From the NCBI RefSeq assembly GCF_000208745.1, contig NC_030850.1, positions 12,813,736 through 12,877,735 of the forward strand: DNA of 64,000 nt. Direction: 5' to 3'. Under the pieces are notes generated by a model that had not been told where the DNA came from, did no database searches, and saw only the letters and a program-made list of their open reading frames with translations. Positions 11,226-23,399 of the stretch are shown here, in pieces. Every line of letters begins with the position of its first letter. Within the stretch, counting starts at the first letter, position 1. Source of the stretch: Theobroma cacao (lineage: Eukaryota; Streptophyta; Magnoliopsida; Malvales; Malvaceae). A program made the position numbers and the translations under genes.

Positions 11226-14200
11226 TGTCAAACCCTATTCTATAAAATAATTATGACGTCATTTAAATGCTCAATAGAATGTTTGCATATTTAAGAAGTT
11301 CGAGGAATCGTTAAAAGACGATATTACCTTTAATGGTACCATTAAGTCGATTAAGCCTCGAACTAATTCAAATAGGAATTTTAAGTTGAAATTGAGAGTT
11401 TCACAGTTCAGGGATGACTCCAAATGGTAATTCGGAGTTCGAGGATTAATTTGGAGTCAAACCGAAATTTTCACTATCTAGGGGCAAAATGGTCATTTGC
11501 CACTTGGGACAAAATGAGAATTTTTAGAAAAGATTTTTTTTGGCCCCATTTAACTTATTGGAGTATGATTTGAGTATTGAAGTATAATTTGAGGGTTTGG
11601 CAATGAAAAAGTTTAATTCCGGTGATTTCTGGAGTGTAGGGATAAAATCGTAATTTTTTCACCCGCGGACAAAATTTGAGATTTTGAGAGAATTTAGATC
11701 ACATTTGACAAATTGGAGAATGATGTGAGTATAAGGGATGAAAAATATGTCTATGGGCAATTTTTCAGTTTTTGGGGTAAAAATGTAATTTTTGACTTTT
11801 ACGAGGGCAAAAGTGTAAATTTCAAAAATTTCTCCACCAAGACTTTGAATAAGTCTGAGAATTTTATCTAAACTATGGATATGTGGGACAAGTGTATGGT
11901 GAAAATTTGGAAACAAATAGATGGCTAGAATTTAAGAAATTAATAAAACAAAAAAAATGAATAAAATAATATTATATTATTTTAGCCTTTAAAAAGGTCA
12001 AAATTTCCAGAATTCTCATCTTCTTCAAGCTTTCCAAACCAGGAGAAAAAAGGGGGAAAAGAAATAAGAACCCTAGCTGAAAAATTTGGGGAAAATCAAG
12101 AGAAATCAAGAAATCAAGCATTAAAAAGGTAAATTTCATTGATTTTCCTTGTGATTTTCACTACCCATGCATTTTTTTCTCATTTCCATGCAAAATTAGA
12201 AAGTGGGTATGGACACCCATGCTGGCCAAACCTCCATGGATGAGTTTTGAGCTTGAGTTTTGGTTGATTTTAATTGAATTAAGTGATTTTAGTTAGGTTA
12301 TATTGAAATATAGCAAAAATAAGCTAGAGATATAATTTTCTCCCATTGAAACCCATTATGCCGAATTTTCTAGGGGAATATTGGCTGCTGATCTTGATGT
12401 TTATTTGAGGAATTATGATGAATAATGATGAATTATGAGCCTAGAAAAATAATGGGAATTTTCGAAACAAAAATACGAATTTTTACCCACTAGGGGTATT
12501 TTCGTAATTTACTATTGAGACTGATAAATTGCACCACACTGAGGGACATTAAGTCAATTTGGGTGCAATTGAGGTGTAGAAACTGAAAAAATTAATTTGG
12601 AGTTTAAATGGACGCGTATATCGATTTAATTGAGCAATAGGCCGAATTGGGTCAGCACCGCATTTAAGCGGTAGTCGGATAAGTTGCATATCATATCATA
12701 TCATGCATATACATCGAGCCTGAAATAGCTTATGACTGTTAGACACAATTTAATTGAAATATGTGTCATGGATTATGGCTAGGTGGTGAGCCATTGGATA
12801 CGGGTAAAGGACTGTACCCGCAGACTGAAAATGGGAGTATTTATACTCTTAATACTGTGAGTGGACAACTTATCGTCTTAAATATCTAGAGTTATTATAC
12901 TTGTTTGATGCTTTTATTGAATGGTGAGCTTAAATTATAAAATATTATGTTTTCTAATTAAAATATTTTTTAATAAAAATGAGATTTATATTGGTTTTGA
13001 AATCAAATATTGTTTTGGGAAAATTGAGTATATGGAGACTGTGTTGAAATTTATGATTTTATATGTTATTGAAACTGTGGCTTATGACACTATGGTAGCA
13101 TGATGGCTAAATTTTTGGGGTTGGCATGAAATATATGAATAGTTTTGGATTGGTCTCGGTAGATTGAATTACATTGTATTCGTCATATTATGCTACTGGA
13201 ATTTTTATGGGTCTGGTGGTATATTAAACGGTCACTACAGTGGTGGAGGTTTTCGTGGACTGCCTATGAGAGGGACATGGTAACTCAATTATATACTTAC
13301 CTCCGAGGGGAGATGTTGGGTGAAGTATCTCCTGAGGTATAATTTGAGTGCACCTCACGTTCGGGCCACCACGTGAGAGTGAGACTCAGCCAACGCCAAG
13401 GAACAGTTGTGTGTCAAATGTAAAAACATGTTTTATGGGTATGGGTCGTTGAACAGCCTTGGCAGTCTCAGTGGGATACCTTGATGAAGGTACCCGCGAG
13501 AATGATTCTGGCAGAGGCCAAGTTTAAGAAACTCATAAGCTAGGGAAATTTTGATGAAAAGAAATTGTTTGGTATAGATCGAAACGAATTTTGCGTTATG
13601 AACATTATTGAAATATAACGTTTTTTTTTATATTGTCTCAATCTACTCAGCTTTAAATGCTTTTGATGATAATTGTTTACTCACTAGGATTTTATAATCT
13701 CACCACCCTCAATTCCTCATATTTCAGGCTCGGGATAGCCGGTAGATAGTCGATTGCATCAAGGACTTCAGTTAGCCTTGCATCGACAAAATTGTAGGTT
13801 CATAGACTCACATCTTATTAGTTAGTTGGGGGCCCACGTGTCATTGTAAAAGTAATTTTATACTTTAGTTATTTGATTTAAAGTATGTATGAACATATTT
13901 AGCTTTTACACCATGTTTTTGGCATGTTTTGGTATTTTTGAAAAAAAAATGACAAAAATGCCCTTTTGAGCTAGAAAATAATATTTTATTATTTTGATTT
14001 GGAAAAGACTTATGATTTCTTGAAATGCGAGATTTAATAACTGTAGCTCACCGGAGAGATGCGGAAGCTGATGCTGAGCCTTGCGGGGTTTCGATCGGCA
14101 TTCGGGGTAATGAGTGCGTATCGAGACGTCGCGGCGGTTGTCATGGGCCCGATGGGGAGTTCCGGATCGTGACAATTCTGTTGGTATTAGAGCATGGTTT

Positions 14201-15282
14201 AAAGATTAGAGATTTTGATTTTAAAGCTTTGGATTTTAAAGTTTTCGGTTTTAAAGTTGTTTTAAGAAATCCACACTGACATTGCGTGGCCCCGAGTTAA
14301 GTTAAGTCGAATAGAATGCATGAGTCTGCATATAGAGACTTGTTTGTTTTCATGGTGTATAAGAGATTAAGTGATTGTCGTTAGACATTCTCCCTCAGGT
14401 TGTGGAAGCAATGTAAGTAAATGGCAAGAGAAAAAAAAGGGAAAACTTGAAACGGACTAGAAAAAGTATCAAGATGATAATGATCCTAAAGATGTTTAGT
14501 GCCTTGTTGAAGCTTGTAATACTGTAATCCTAGGCAGATGCAGTATGAGAAGGACAATAATCGCCTGTATAAAAGGCTTAAGAGTTGACTTTTGTCTTGT
14601 ATAATATAAACAAATGATGGAGTAATTGTTTAAATGACAGAAGGAGTATAAAAATCTTTTAGTATGACAAAGGTAGATTAGTAATATAAGTATTGAGGAT
14701 GAATAATTATCTTAGTGGCAAGATCGATTATTTTAAATAAGTATTGAAGGTTGAAATAGGAAGCCATTAATGGTTTCAACAATTATTAGATTTAATAACG
14801 ATTAAACCTTGCAATACTATAAATTGATCACCAGTTAACGGGATTAAGTCAAGGATTATAAATTTAAGTATGGAGGGAATTAAAAAGTGATACCGTAAAA
14901 TTTTAAGATGAGAAATATAATCGGTTACGACTATGAGAATAGTGGGATACTATAAATAATGAATCATTAGGCGTGTGATGAAGTTGTGATCTGTTGAACC
15001 ATATGGGAAGATTGTCCTAAGGTGGGACATAGGACATGAGGATTTTTGGAGATGCTTATAGAGGGAGATATAAATTGTAAAGTATGTTTTTCCCCACAAG
15101 TTTTAATTTATTTGAGAAATTATCATGGTAAAGATATGTGAATATTGGTAGTGAAATATGCCCTAAGGTATAACTGTGGCATATCACATGGATAATATAG
15201 ATATGTTGGGGTCAGTATCTCGATCATGCATCTGTGATAGAAAATTTACTTTGCTAATTGTGGTATAGACTCAAAAATATTT
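11226..15282 (+). mobile_element. Gypsy-type long LTR plus leader remnant
   Basis: An LTR of about 2.95 kb runs from TGTCAAACCC at 11226 to CGTGACA at 14174, with the 5-bp inverted termini TGTCA/TGACA. After a 6-bp spacer comes TTGGTATTAGAGC (14181-14193), one base from the initiator-Met tRNA primer site TTGGTATCAGAGC. About 1.1 kb of internal sequence without gag or pol continues to about 15282, where copy B of the Harbinger-like region begins. The LTR shares blocks with 1-735 and 63168-64000, including the 'tttactcactaggattttat' and 'gggcccacgtg' motifs. Long LTRs of this kind fit the Tekay/Del lineage, but lineage is an inference without pol. Confidence 0.7.
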
Positions 15283-15473
15283 TATATTTTTAATTTATTA
15301 TTAAATTATTGAATTATTAATATAAATTTTTATTTTAATTTCTTTTTATTTTTTCTTTATTTTTATTTTTCCTTTTTTTCTCATTTTCTTCTTTTCTTTC
15401 ATTTTCTCATATTTTGTTGTCGATCATCATAGAAACAACTGACGTGTTGAAGCATTGATCTGATGCTAGTTAC

Positions 15474-15707
15474 TGTTAATGTAACAAAGTGGTTATATAC
15501 TCTGTTGTACAAAATGAACACTTGTAACCAAGTTTAACAAGTGTAAAAACAAGCTTACATGCAATCTTACACGTCATGGGACAGCACTAAGATGGTATTA
15601 ACTCTAAAGAATAGTACAACAAAGCAAACTGATATAAAACAAGTAAAATTAAGATGAATAAAAACATTCACTAGCTGCAGCAGCAATGCAAGTATTACAA
15701 CTTAACA
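15474..15707 (-). repeat. 3' LTR of the 15474-19893 Copia element
   Basis: 234 bp, TGTTAA...TTAACA, closely matching 19633-19893 with small indels. It is outside the coding region, next to the RNase H end of pol. The adjoining outside bases GTTAC pair with GTTAT beyond the other LTR. Confidence 0.9.
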
Positions 15708-15899
15708 CTCTATCATAATACTTGCATTCTGAACATTCAGTTTGCTTCTTAAATATTCAAATCTTGGCTTTTCCAGAGTCTTGGTCATGATATCAGCTAG
15801 TTGTAACTCAGAACAGCAATATTGAACATTAATTTCACCTACCTTTTCAGCATCTCAGATGGCATGAAACTTTACTTGAATATGCTTGGTCTTGCCATG

Positions 15900-18800
15900 A
15901 AAGACAGGGTTCTTGGTGATTGCAATAGCTGACTTGTTATCTATCAAAAAAGGAGTAGGTTGTTTATGCGAAAGCTGTAAATCAGAAAGCATTTTTCTTA
16001 ATCAGATTGCTTGGTTGGAAGTTTCAGCAGCTGATATGTATTCTGCCTTAGTTGTAGATTGAGCAACAATGGATTGTTTATGAGAATTCCAAGAGAAAGC
16101 TCCATTTTCAAGAGTAAAAACATATCCTGAAGTGCTCTTGGAATCATCTCTATTTCTTGCCCAATCATTGTCAGAGTAAGCAATAAGAAAGAAATTTGGA
16201 TTCTTGGTATAACAGATTCCAAAGTCTAAAGTGCCCTTTAAATGCTTCAGCATACGTTTTCCAGTAACAAAATGGAGATGTGTAGGTTCTTTCATAAACC
16301 TTGATAGCAAGCTCATAGAAAACATAATATCTGGTCTGGAAGAGCATATGAATAAGAGACTACCAATCAAGCTTCTAAATTGAGATGGATCCTTTAGCTT
16401 GCTATCATTATGCATTGAGAATTTCTCATTTACAGCTAATGGTGTAGCTGTAGGTTTGCATTGGAGCATATGAAACCTTCTTAGAACCTCAGTGACATAT
16501 TTTGTTGGGACATAAATACCCCTGTAGTAGATTGTTTAATCTCCAAGCTCAAATTCATTTTGCATCTGCTTCTTGAACAATTGTAGAGTAGCATCATCTC
16601 CTCCAACAATCATTAAGTCATCCACATATAGTGAGACAACTAATGGAGATTGATTTTCACACTTGAGCACATACAATGTAGCTTCATTGCTGCTTTTTTT
16701 AAAACCTTTGGAGGTCAAATAAGCATCAATTCTGCTATACCAAGACCGTGGGGCTTGCTTCAAACCATACAAAGCCTTATGAAGCTTGCAGACCTTGTTT
16801 GGTTCATCAGCAACTTCAAATAACATTCCATCCAAAGATAGCTGACAAAGCTAGCAATAGTCGAATTGTATCAAACCTTGCCACTAGGGCAAATGTTTCC
16901 TAATAATTAACACCAGGCTATTGACTATATCCTTTTACCACTAGTCGAGCTTTGTATCTGTTGATAAATCCATTTGGATTCAGCTTCTTCTTATAAATCC
17001 ATTTGACTCCAATTATGTTTCTATTTAGAGGTCGATCAACTAGTGACCATGTGCCACTCTTATTGATCATATAGAGTTCTTCTTTCATAGCATTTAACCA
17101 TTCTGGTTGTTTAGCAGCATCTGCATAAGAAGTAGGTTCTTCAATTATTGCATAACTTATGTGATAGATATCATTAAGTGATCGAGACCCCTCACAGGTT
17201 CATCATCAACATTCTGATCAACATTAGCATCAATTTTTGAAAGAGGTTGAATTAAACTTAGATTTTGAGACTCTGCAAGATCTTGCATATCCCAATTTCA
17301 GCTTGCTGCTTCATCAAAAGACAGATTTTTGCTAATGATAACTTTACCAGATTTAGGCTAATAGGCTCTATAAGCCTTAGATTTAGAACTATAGCCAATA
17401 AAAATGGCTTGTTGAGCTTTGTGTTGCAACTTATCCCTCATAGCTTCTGGTATATGAACATAACAAATGCAACCAAAGACTCTTAAATGCTCTATTGAAG
17501 GTCTTTGATCAAACCAGACTTCATATGGTGATTTCCCACCTAGTGCTTGAGTAGGAAGTATATTCTGTAAATATACTGCAGTGTTGCAAGCTTTTGCCCA
17601 AAGTTTGGTGGGGAGATTCTTCTCAAACAACAAAGTTCTTGCCATATCAAGAATAGTCCTATTCTTCCTCTCACCGACACCATTTTGTTGAGGAGGATAA
17701 AGAGCAGAGAATTGATGACAAATACCTACTGCTGCCAAGAAATCAATAAATTGTTTAGAGACATATTCTCCTCCATTGTCAATTCTTAGAGTTTTAATTT
17801 TGAAGCTAGTATCCACTTCCACCAAGGCTTTAAATTTTTGGAATAACTCAAATACTTCAGACTTGGCTTTCATGAAGTATATCCAGCACCATCTAGTTAT
17901 GTCATCTATGAAAATTAAATAATATCTACTAGCATTCAATGATTCTACTTTCATTGGTCCTGCTACATCAGAATGAATCAAATCAAGTTTAAATTTGGCT
18001 CTACTACTGTTAGCTGATGGAAATGGCCTTTTTAACATCTTTCCATATTGACATGCACTACAAACTGAACCTTCATCAGTCAACTTAGGTAAATTTTTCA
18101 AGGAACCAGAAACACTGACTTGCTTGAGTCCTTTGAAGTTGAAATGTCCAAGTCGTTTATGCCACAAATTTGTCAAATTTGAATATGAATTTTTAGCTTG
18201 CAGACATATTTGATCAGGAATTATAGTGAAGCACCTCTTATGCATAGGTATGGTCATCAAATAAGAACCAGAGGCATCAAATATAACACAGGCATTATCT
18301 TTGAACAACAAAGCATAGTTATTTTCAACTAGTTGTCTAACATTTAGTAATTTTGAAGTAAGTGTAGGAACTAATAAGACTTCATAGATAGACCTGGGAG
18401 CTGTGGAAGTATGAACTTGAACAGTACCTTTCTCAATAGTAGGAAGATAAATCCCATTTCCTATTTTGACCCTTGAATGGTAACTCTTGTCTAAGCTGAT
18501 GAAAACAGCTTCAGTTGGAGTGACATGATTTGAACTGCCACTGTCCAATAACCATTATTGATTATCAATTTCATTTTCTAACATTTTCAAGGCCATGAAC
18601 AGATTTTCTTCAGCACTAGCAATAGCTTCAACTGTCTGAAGAACTTTATCAGAAGCAGAAGACTTCTTTTTGTATACTTTCTCGACATGCCCCATTTCAT
18701 TACAAGCTTGACACTTTGCATTTGATCTGAACCAGCAACGATCTTCTAAATGGTTCCTTTTCTTACAATAAGTACAAACTTTAAACTTACCTTTCTTAGT

Positions 18801-19540
18801 TGAAGATTGACCTACATGAGAAGATTTCTTTTGCAGCTTGTTTTTTGTCATCTTCTTACCTTGAGTTTCTGTAGTGGCTTTCCATTTACTTGAAGTAAAC
18901 AAAGCATTCTCCACAGTAGCTTCGAGTAAAGATGTTCTTCTTTGCTCAGTAGCTAGAAGTGCACTGACCAGCTCTGACACTGTGAGTTGTGACAGGTTTT
19001 TAACTTGCTCTATAGATGTAACTGTTGCTTCAAATCTATCAGGTAGGTTAATGAGAATCTTTTGAACAAATCTAGCTTCTGGTAAATCATCACCAAGCAA
19101 CCTCATTTGATTCACCAAATGACTGAGATGATCTATATAATCTTCTATAATCTGTGACTTTTTCATCTTGATCAGCTCAAACTCTTTTCTAAGGTTCTGA
19201 GCTTGCATTTGCTGGGTTTTTGCTGTACCAAGATAAACTTCCTCAAGTTTGGTCTATACTTTTTTTGTTGTTTTGCAACTCATGATCCTACTAAAGATCT
19301 TCTCAGACACAGCAGCTTGAATGAAAGACAAAGCTCTGTATCGCTTTACTACTTCTTTAAATGTTGCTTAATCTGATCTATGGTTGCATTATCTCTCAAA
19401 GCAGCAGGTTCTTCCTCATTTTCGATGGTTGTCCAAAGGTCATAACCTCTAAGAAAAGCCTTCATCTTGAAAGCTCAAACTTGATAGTTTTTGCCATCAA
19501 ATATAGGTGGAGATATATGAGAAGCTGAAGTTGAAGACAT
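15900..19540 (-). pseudogene. Copia gag-pol polyprotein, several disabling changes
   Basis: The start is at 19540 (MSSTSASHISPP), read as the first Met after the primer site. Gag covers about 19540-18580 with two zinc knuckles: CTYCKKRNHLEDRC is complete, while CQACNEMGHVEKVY has lost its last Cys. An in-frame TAA at 18555-18557 separates gag from WLLDSGSSNHVTP, the aspartic protease motif DSG. The integrase keeps its HHCC-type zinc region (HKRLGHFNFKGL, CSACQYGK) and catalytic-core blocks DLIHSDVAGPM, IDNGGEYV and PPQQNGVGERKN. Further stops follow from about 17357. RT retains YVDDLMIVGG (about 16630) and RNase H YSDNDWA and STTKAEYISAAE (about 16050-16180). The stop spectrum suggests point decay of a once full-length frame. 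Confidence 0.9.
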
Positions 19541-19632
19541 GCTGGAAATGTTAAGAGATGAATCAATAAAGAAAAAGAAAGGATTCTTGATAACCGTAGG
19601 TCCAACAAGATCCTAATAATGCTCTGATACCA

Positions 19633-19893
19633 TGTTAACGTAACAAAGCAGAGGATATGAAGCAGAAAACTAGAGTCATTTTTCTTCATTAAGATAACAC
19701 AGAGGTATATGTAACTAAGTTTAACAAGTGTAAAAACAAGCTTACATACAATCTTACATGTCATGGGATAGCACTAAGATGGCATTAACTCTAAAGAACA
19801 GTACAACAAAGCAAACTAATAAAAACAAGTAAAACTAAAATGAAGAAAAACATTCACTAGTTGCAACAGCAATGCAAGTATTACAACTTAACA
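19633..19893 (-). repeat. 5' LTR of the 15474-19893 Copia element
   Basis: 261 bp, begins TGTTAACG and ends TTAACA on the plus strand. The primer-binding site lies immediately to its left (complement of 'gctctgatacca', 19621-19632). It differs from its partner by substitutions and a roughly 27-bp length difference near 19650-19690, so the insertion is not recent. Confidence 0.9.
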
Positions 19894-20155
19894 GTTATGG
19901 CCAAATTTGGCTGTTAAAGCACCAATCTGGCATTGGTTGCGGCTAGATCTGGTCATTAAGCATCAATTTGCCTAATGGCATCACTAGGTCTAATGCTTTT
20001 CGTGGCTAAATCGACGATCCCATGGCTAGATCTGGCCACAACTAAAGCTAGTTCGACACTCCAACATCGTCGTGGTTTCTCCAATGGCTAGTAACGAAGA
20101 ACTTGGCGATGATGATGGCAATGGTTGTGGAGGAAGACAGTTGCAAACTTGCTTA

Positions 20156-21798
20156 CAGCATGTTTGGTAGTGCTTCGGAATAGTAAAGCACTTGTTTGGT
20201 TACATTTGTTGTTGAGAACCCAAAATAAGAGCTTAGCCATTCCCTTTCGCCTCTTTCTAGCCATTTCGTGGTTGATGGAATATGGTAAAAGTTTCATTAG
20301 ACACAGATATCCTTATTTATTAGAAATAATTACAACCCTACCTATATATAAACTTTTTTTCTCCCCTCTCTTCCTCATCCGCCTTTCCCTCTCTCTCATT
20401 TTTTGACAGCTGTTAATACCTTTCACTCTTTGCCCTTTGCTGCCTTTAGTGTGAAATACTTTTTTGATTGTCACTTTGGTCTTTTTTTTTTGTATTGGGA
20501 TTATTTGTTTGGTATTTCATAAATTATTTTTTGGTTTGTTTTTCTAGGGTTTTGGTAGCAAAATTCCTTATTTTTGTAGCTGGGTTTCTTGGTTCAAGTA
20601 CTTGTTTCTTTCTCCACATTTGGTTTGCTTCTTCCTTTTTTTTTTTGTAATAAAACTACGTACTTATTTACAAGTATGCTTTGTCCTTTTTGAATCTCAT
20701 GTTGATGTTGTGTTGCATGTTTGCTCTATTGCTAGTGAATGACAAATCTGAAACTTTTTGAGAAGGCCAGATGATGAAGTTGTAACCTTTTGAGAGTTGG
20801 GATCTTGTAACTGCTGGGGCTAATTATGTGTAGTTGGCTTTTTTTGTATGTAAAATTTAGGTCATGGATGATGAATGGTATTATTTCTAATATTTAGTAA
20901 GTGAATGATGAATGATATTAGATTATGCCAGCTTTATCTATGCAAATTATGAATGATACCATAGTATTTTTTTATATTTAGTAAGTGAATGATGATGAAT
21001 GATTTAAGATATTGTTTTCACCTTTGTTCTGAAGTGGTGAGTTAGTATGCTTTTACCTTTACAAAAAGGATTGATTTGTGCTTATATAGAAAGGATATTT
21101 TCTAATTAACAATTCACTTATAATAAATAATGGCAAGTATAACATTCATATATCATAAGTTTGAGAACTGATGACAATATTAATCTATGAAAATAATTCT
21201 TTTTTGTATGAAACTTCATGCAAATTAGCAAATTAACATAGTTATACTAAAATGATCTTGCAACGTCATTAGGATGACTGTATATGTACATATTCTAACA
21301 TAATTATAATCATATAAGTCTTAACAGTATGAAAGAATCCATTGGTTAGCAATACATATATATAAGTATGTATGTATATATATAGGGTATTTTTGTTTTG
21401 TATTCTTATGAAAATATTATTAAAATATAGTCAATGATAATTTTAATTTTTGGTATAAATATGTGATTAAGTTATAGTCAAGGGTAATTTAATGTTTTGG
21501 TATAAATATTTTATTATATTATAGTTAAGGTATTTTGTCTTTTGGTACAATTATTTTCATCTTTTGATAAAAATAATTTAAATATTATAATGAAGGATAA
21601 TTTTGTCATTTTATCATTTATTCTTTAGTTATTCTAAAGCTATTTTTACTAACCAAACATTAGAATAAGTCATAATATCAATTCCTATCCCATTCCATTT
21701 CATGAACCAAACCACATAATGATATTCTGTTCGATTCTTACCTTATTTTATTGTCACAGAATAACTATTCTATTTCATTCCACAAACTAGACGTGCCA
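20156..21798. mobile_element. Non-autonomous PIF/Harbinger-like element, TTA TSD
   Basis: TTA lies at 20153-20155 and 21799-21801, and the unoccupied version can be read at about 7130 ('acttgcttagagagag'), where there is a single TTA. The ends are CAGCATGTTTGGTAG and, on the complement, TGGCACGTCTAGTTT. A 3-bp TTA/TAA duplication is characteristic of PIF/Harbinger elements. Its right 200 bp match the left end of copy A in reverse, so the element jumped into a relative of itself. It is 1643 bp long with no transposase frame; the centre (about 20400-20850) is T-rich and of unknown origin. Confidence 0.82.
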
Positions 21799-22344
21799 TT
21801 AGAGAGAGAAGGAGTGTGACGTAGATTATGAAGAGAGAGAAAGAAAAGAAAGAAAATATGAAAAAAAAAACCATTTATAGGGTTACGGTTGTAATTATTT
21901 CTATTAATAGGGACATTTTCATCTAATGATATTTTTACTCTATTCCATCAGTCATGCAATGACTAATAATAGGGGAAGGGGGAATGACTGTTCCTAGCAG
22001 TAAAAAGCAACCAAACAATGCAAGACTATTACGAAGGAATAGCCATTCCCTTCTACCAATCATGTTGCTAGAGTTTTCCTTGTTTTGTTTTTCTACTTCT
22101 ACTTGCCCTCTTGATTCTATCAAATTATTTGTAAGGCATTCAAAACTTCCAAATTGTTCACTCCAATCTTGACTAATTTTCATAATTTATTCAAAAGTTG
22201 TTTCGCTTTTTGATTGGTTTTTTCAATAATTATAAATATTTACTTCTCATAAAACTGTTTCTACGTTATGCATTAATTTAGTTTCCCAAATATACTTTCT
22301 TAACTTTCACATAATTATTTAATTAATTTTTAATATTTTTATTT

Positions 22345-23340
22345 ATTTTAAAGAGTTTATATTTGATACACGAACAATTCATAGTTTTTATACATTGTCA
22401 ATTCATTAACTAGCAAAAATAAAAACTTATAAAATATAAAAATATTTTTTATGATTAATTAATCAAATATAAAATATTTTCACTTTTCTCTCCAAAATCT
22501 CTTTCATGTTCTTTTGAAATCCTAAGAGAGAGAGAGAATTGAGAATTTGATTGGGGGATTTTTAGTTTTTGTTGAAAGAGATTGAAGAAGTTGTCCACTG
22601 AGATGAGCATGTAAGATTTCGGGTTTTTGTTGAAAGAGACCGTGTAAACTCTAAACATTCCATCAATCTAAATTGCAAGCCATCAAATAATGCGATTCAA
22701 TCATCAGTCAATGGTTTACAGGACTCAAAGAATATAAAATTTGATGACAAAAAATGATGTGGAGAGAGAATTTGATGCAGCTCAATTCTTGTCTGGGCAA
22801 AGTGAAGAAGGCCTTGAAAGAAACTCAACCTTTCAGTTTCATGTCAAGCCAGTGAAGATTGAAGATGAGCAACATGTTGGTCAAGCGATATCTGATGAAT
22901 GCCCCAAATTTGAGTCTCCCAAGTTTGATCTTTCTTTTTAGGAAAAAGAATGCAAAAACTTGTATGGTCGGATTTGGTGCTTGGATGCTCAGGAAAAAGG
23001 ATGCAAAAAACATTACATGTTTGATTGATACCTGGAAATTAAAACCCTTGACAATGAAAGCGTAGCTTTGCTACAACCCCCATCATATCATATTTGATTA
23101 GACTCAGATTTTAGTTTCTAAAAATTTCAAAGTAAAAGACGCGAAAGAAATTTTGGAGAGAAAAGTGAAAATATTTTATTTTTTATTCATTTAATCATTA
23201 AAACCATTTTAATATTTATTTTTAAGATCTTATAAGTTTTTATTTTTGTTTTTAATGATGTGATACGTTTTGATGAGTTGATTGTATATAAAAGTTATAC
23301 CTTGATAATGCATCAAATATCAATCCGAATTTAAATTAGT
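22345..23340. mobile_element. Long-TIR element, candidate Mutator-like (Pack-MULE-like)
   Basis: The left arm (about 22345-22505) and right arm (about 23137-23340) are imperfect inverted copies. The core of about 50 bp around 'aaaatattttcacttttctctccaaaat' is nearly identical, and similarity continues outward through 'ataaaaacttataa' and 'atatttgat'. Arms longer than 100 bp are typical of Mutator-like elements. The unique centre contains a gene-like fragment (22690-22941). I could not fix the outer ends or a 9-bp duplication. Confidence 0.55.
22690..22941 (+). pseudogene. Gene-like fragment inside the long-TIR element
   Basis: A frame open from about 22741 to 22941 encodes DVEREFDAAQFLSGQSEEGL and a charged, soluble-looking tail ending FDLSF. 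Its amino-acid composition (acidic, no low complexity) is more protein-like than nearby frames, and the DNA is less AT-rich than the arms. I do not recognise the family. It may be a captured exon piece; it could also be chance. Confidence 0.3.
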
Positions 23341-23399
23341 TTACTCATATGATAATTCCTTGTAATTTTCATTTTATCAACAGAATATGCATCAAGTAT

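Larger units (their letters stand above)
15474..19893 (-). mobile_element. Complete but disabled Ty1/Copia retrotransposon
   Basis: 4.42 kb with short LTRs (234 and 261 bp), a 5-bp target repeat GTTAC/GTTAT, and a primer site TGGTATCAGAGC directly inside the 5' LTR (minus strand, just below 19633), matching the initiator-Met tRNA 3' end. Coding order gag, protease, integrase, RT, RNase H is the Copia order. The 5' LTR is about 27 bp longer than the 3' LTR. Several stops and frameshifts make it non-autonomous. It sits in copy B of the Harbinger-like region. Confidence 0.93.
15283..22071. mobile_element. Harbinger-like region copy B, with two nested insertions
   Basis: Sequences at 15283-15473, 19899-20155 and 21802-22071 together match copy A from about 6580 to 7411 in order. 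Copy B lacks the left end of A. It is interrupted by the Copia element 15474-19893 (target repeat at 15469-15473 and 19894-19898) and by 20156-21798 (TTA repeat). Matching A gives the uninterrupted sequence at both points. Confidence 0.7.

Noticed and set aside
13906..14279. Frames of 84-89 residues on both strands
   Set aside because: They lie in the 3' end of the Gypsy-type LTR and its primer site, where GC content rises; no protein similarity.
22741..23065. Overlapping frames considered as a real transcription-factor gene
   Set aside because: Short, stops soon after, flanked by inverted arms; kept only as a possible captured fragment.
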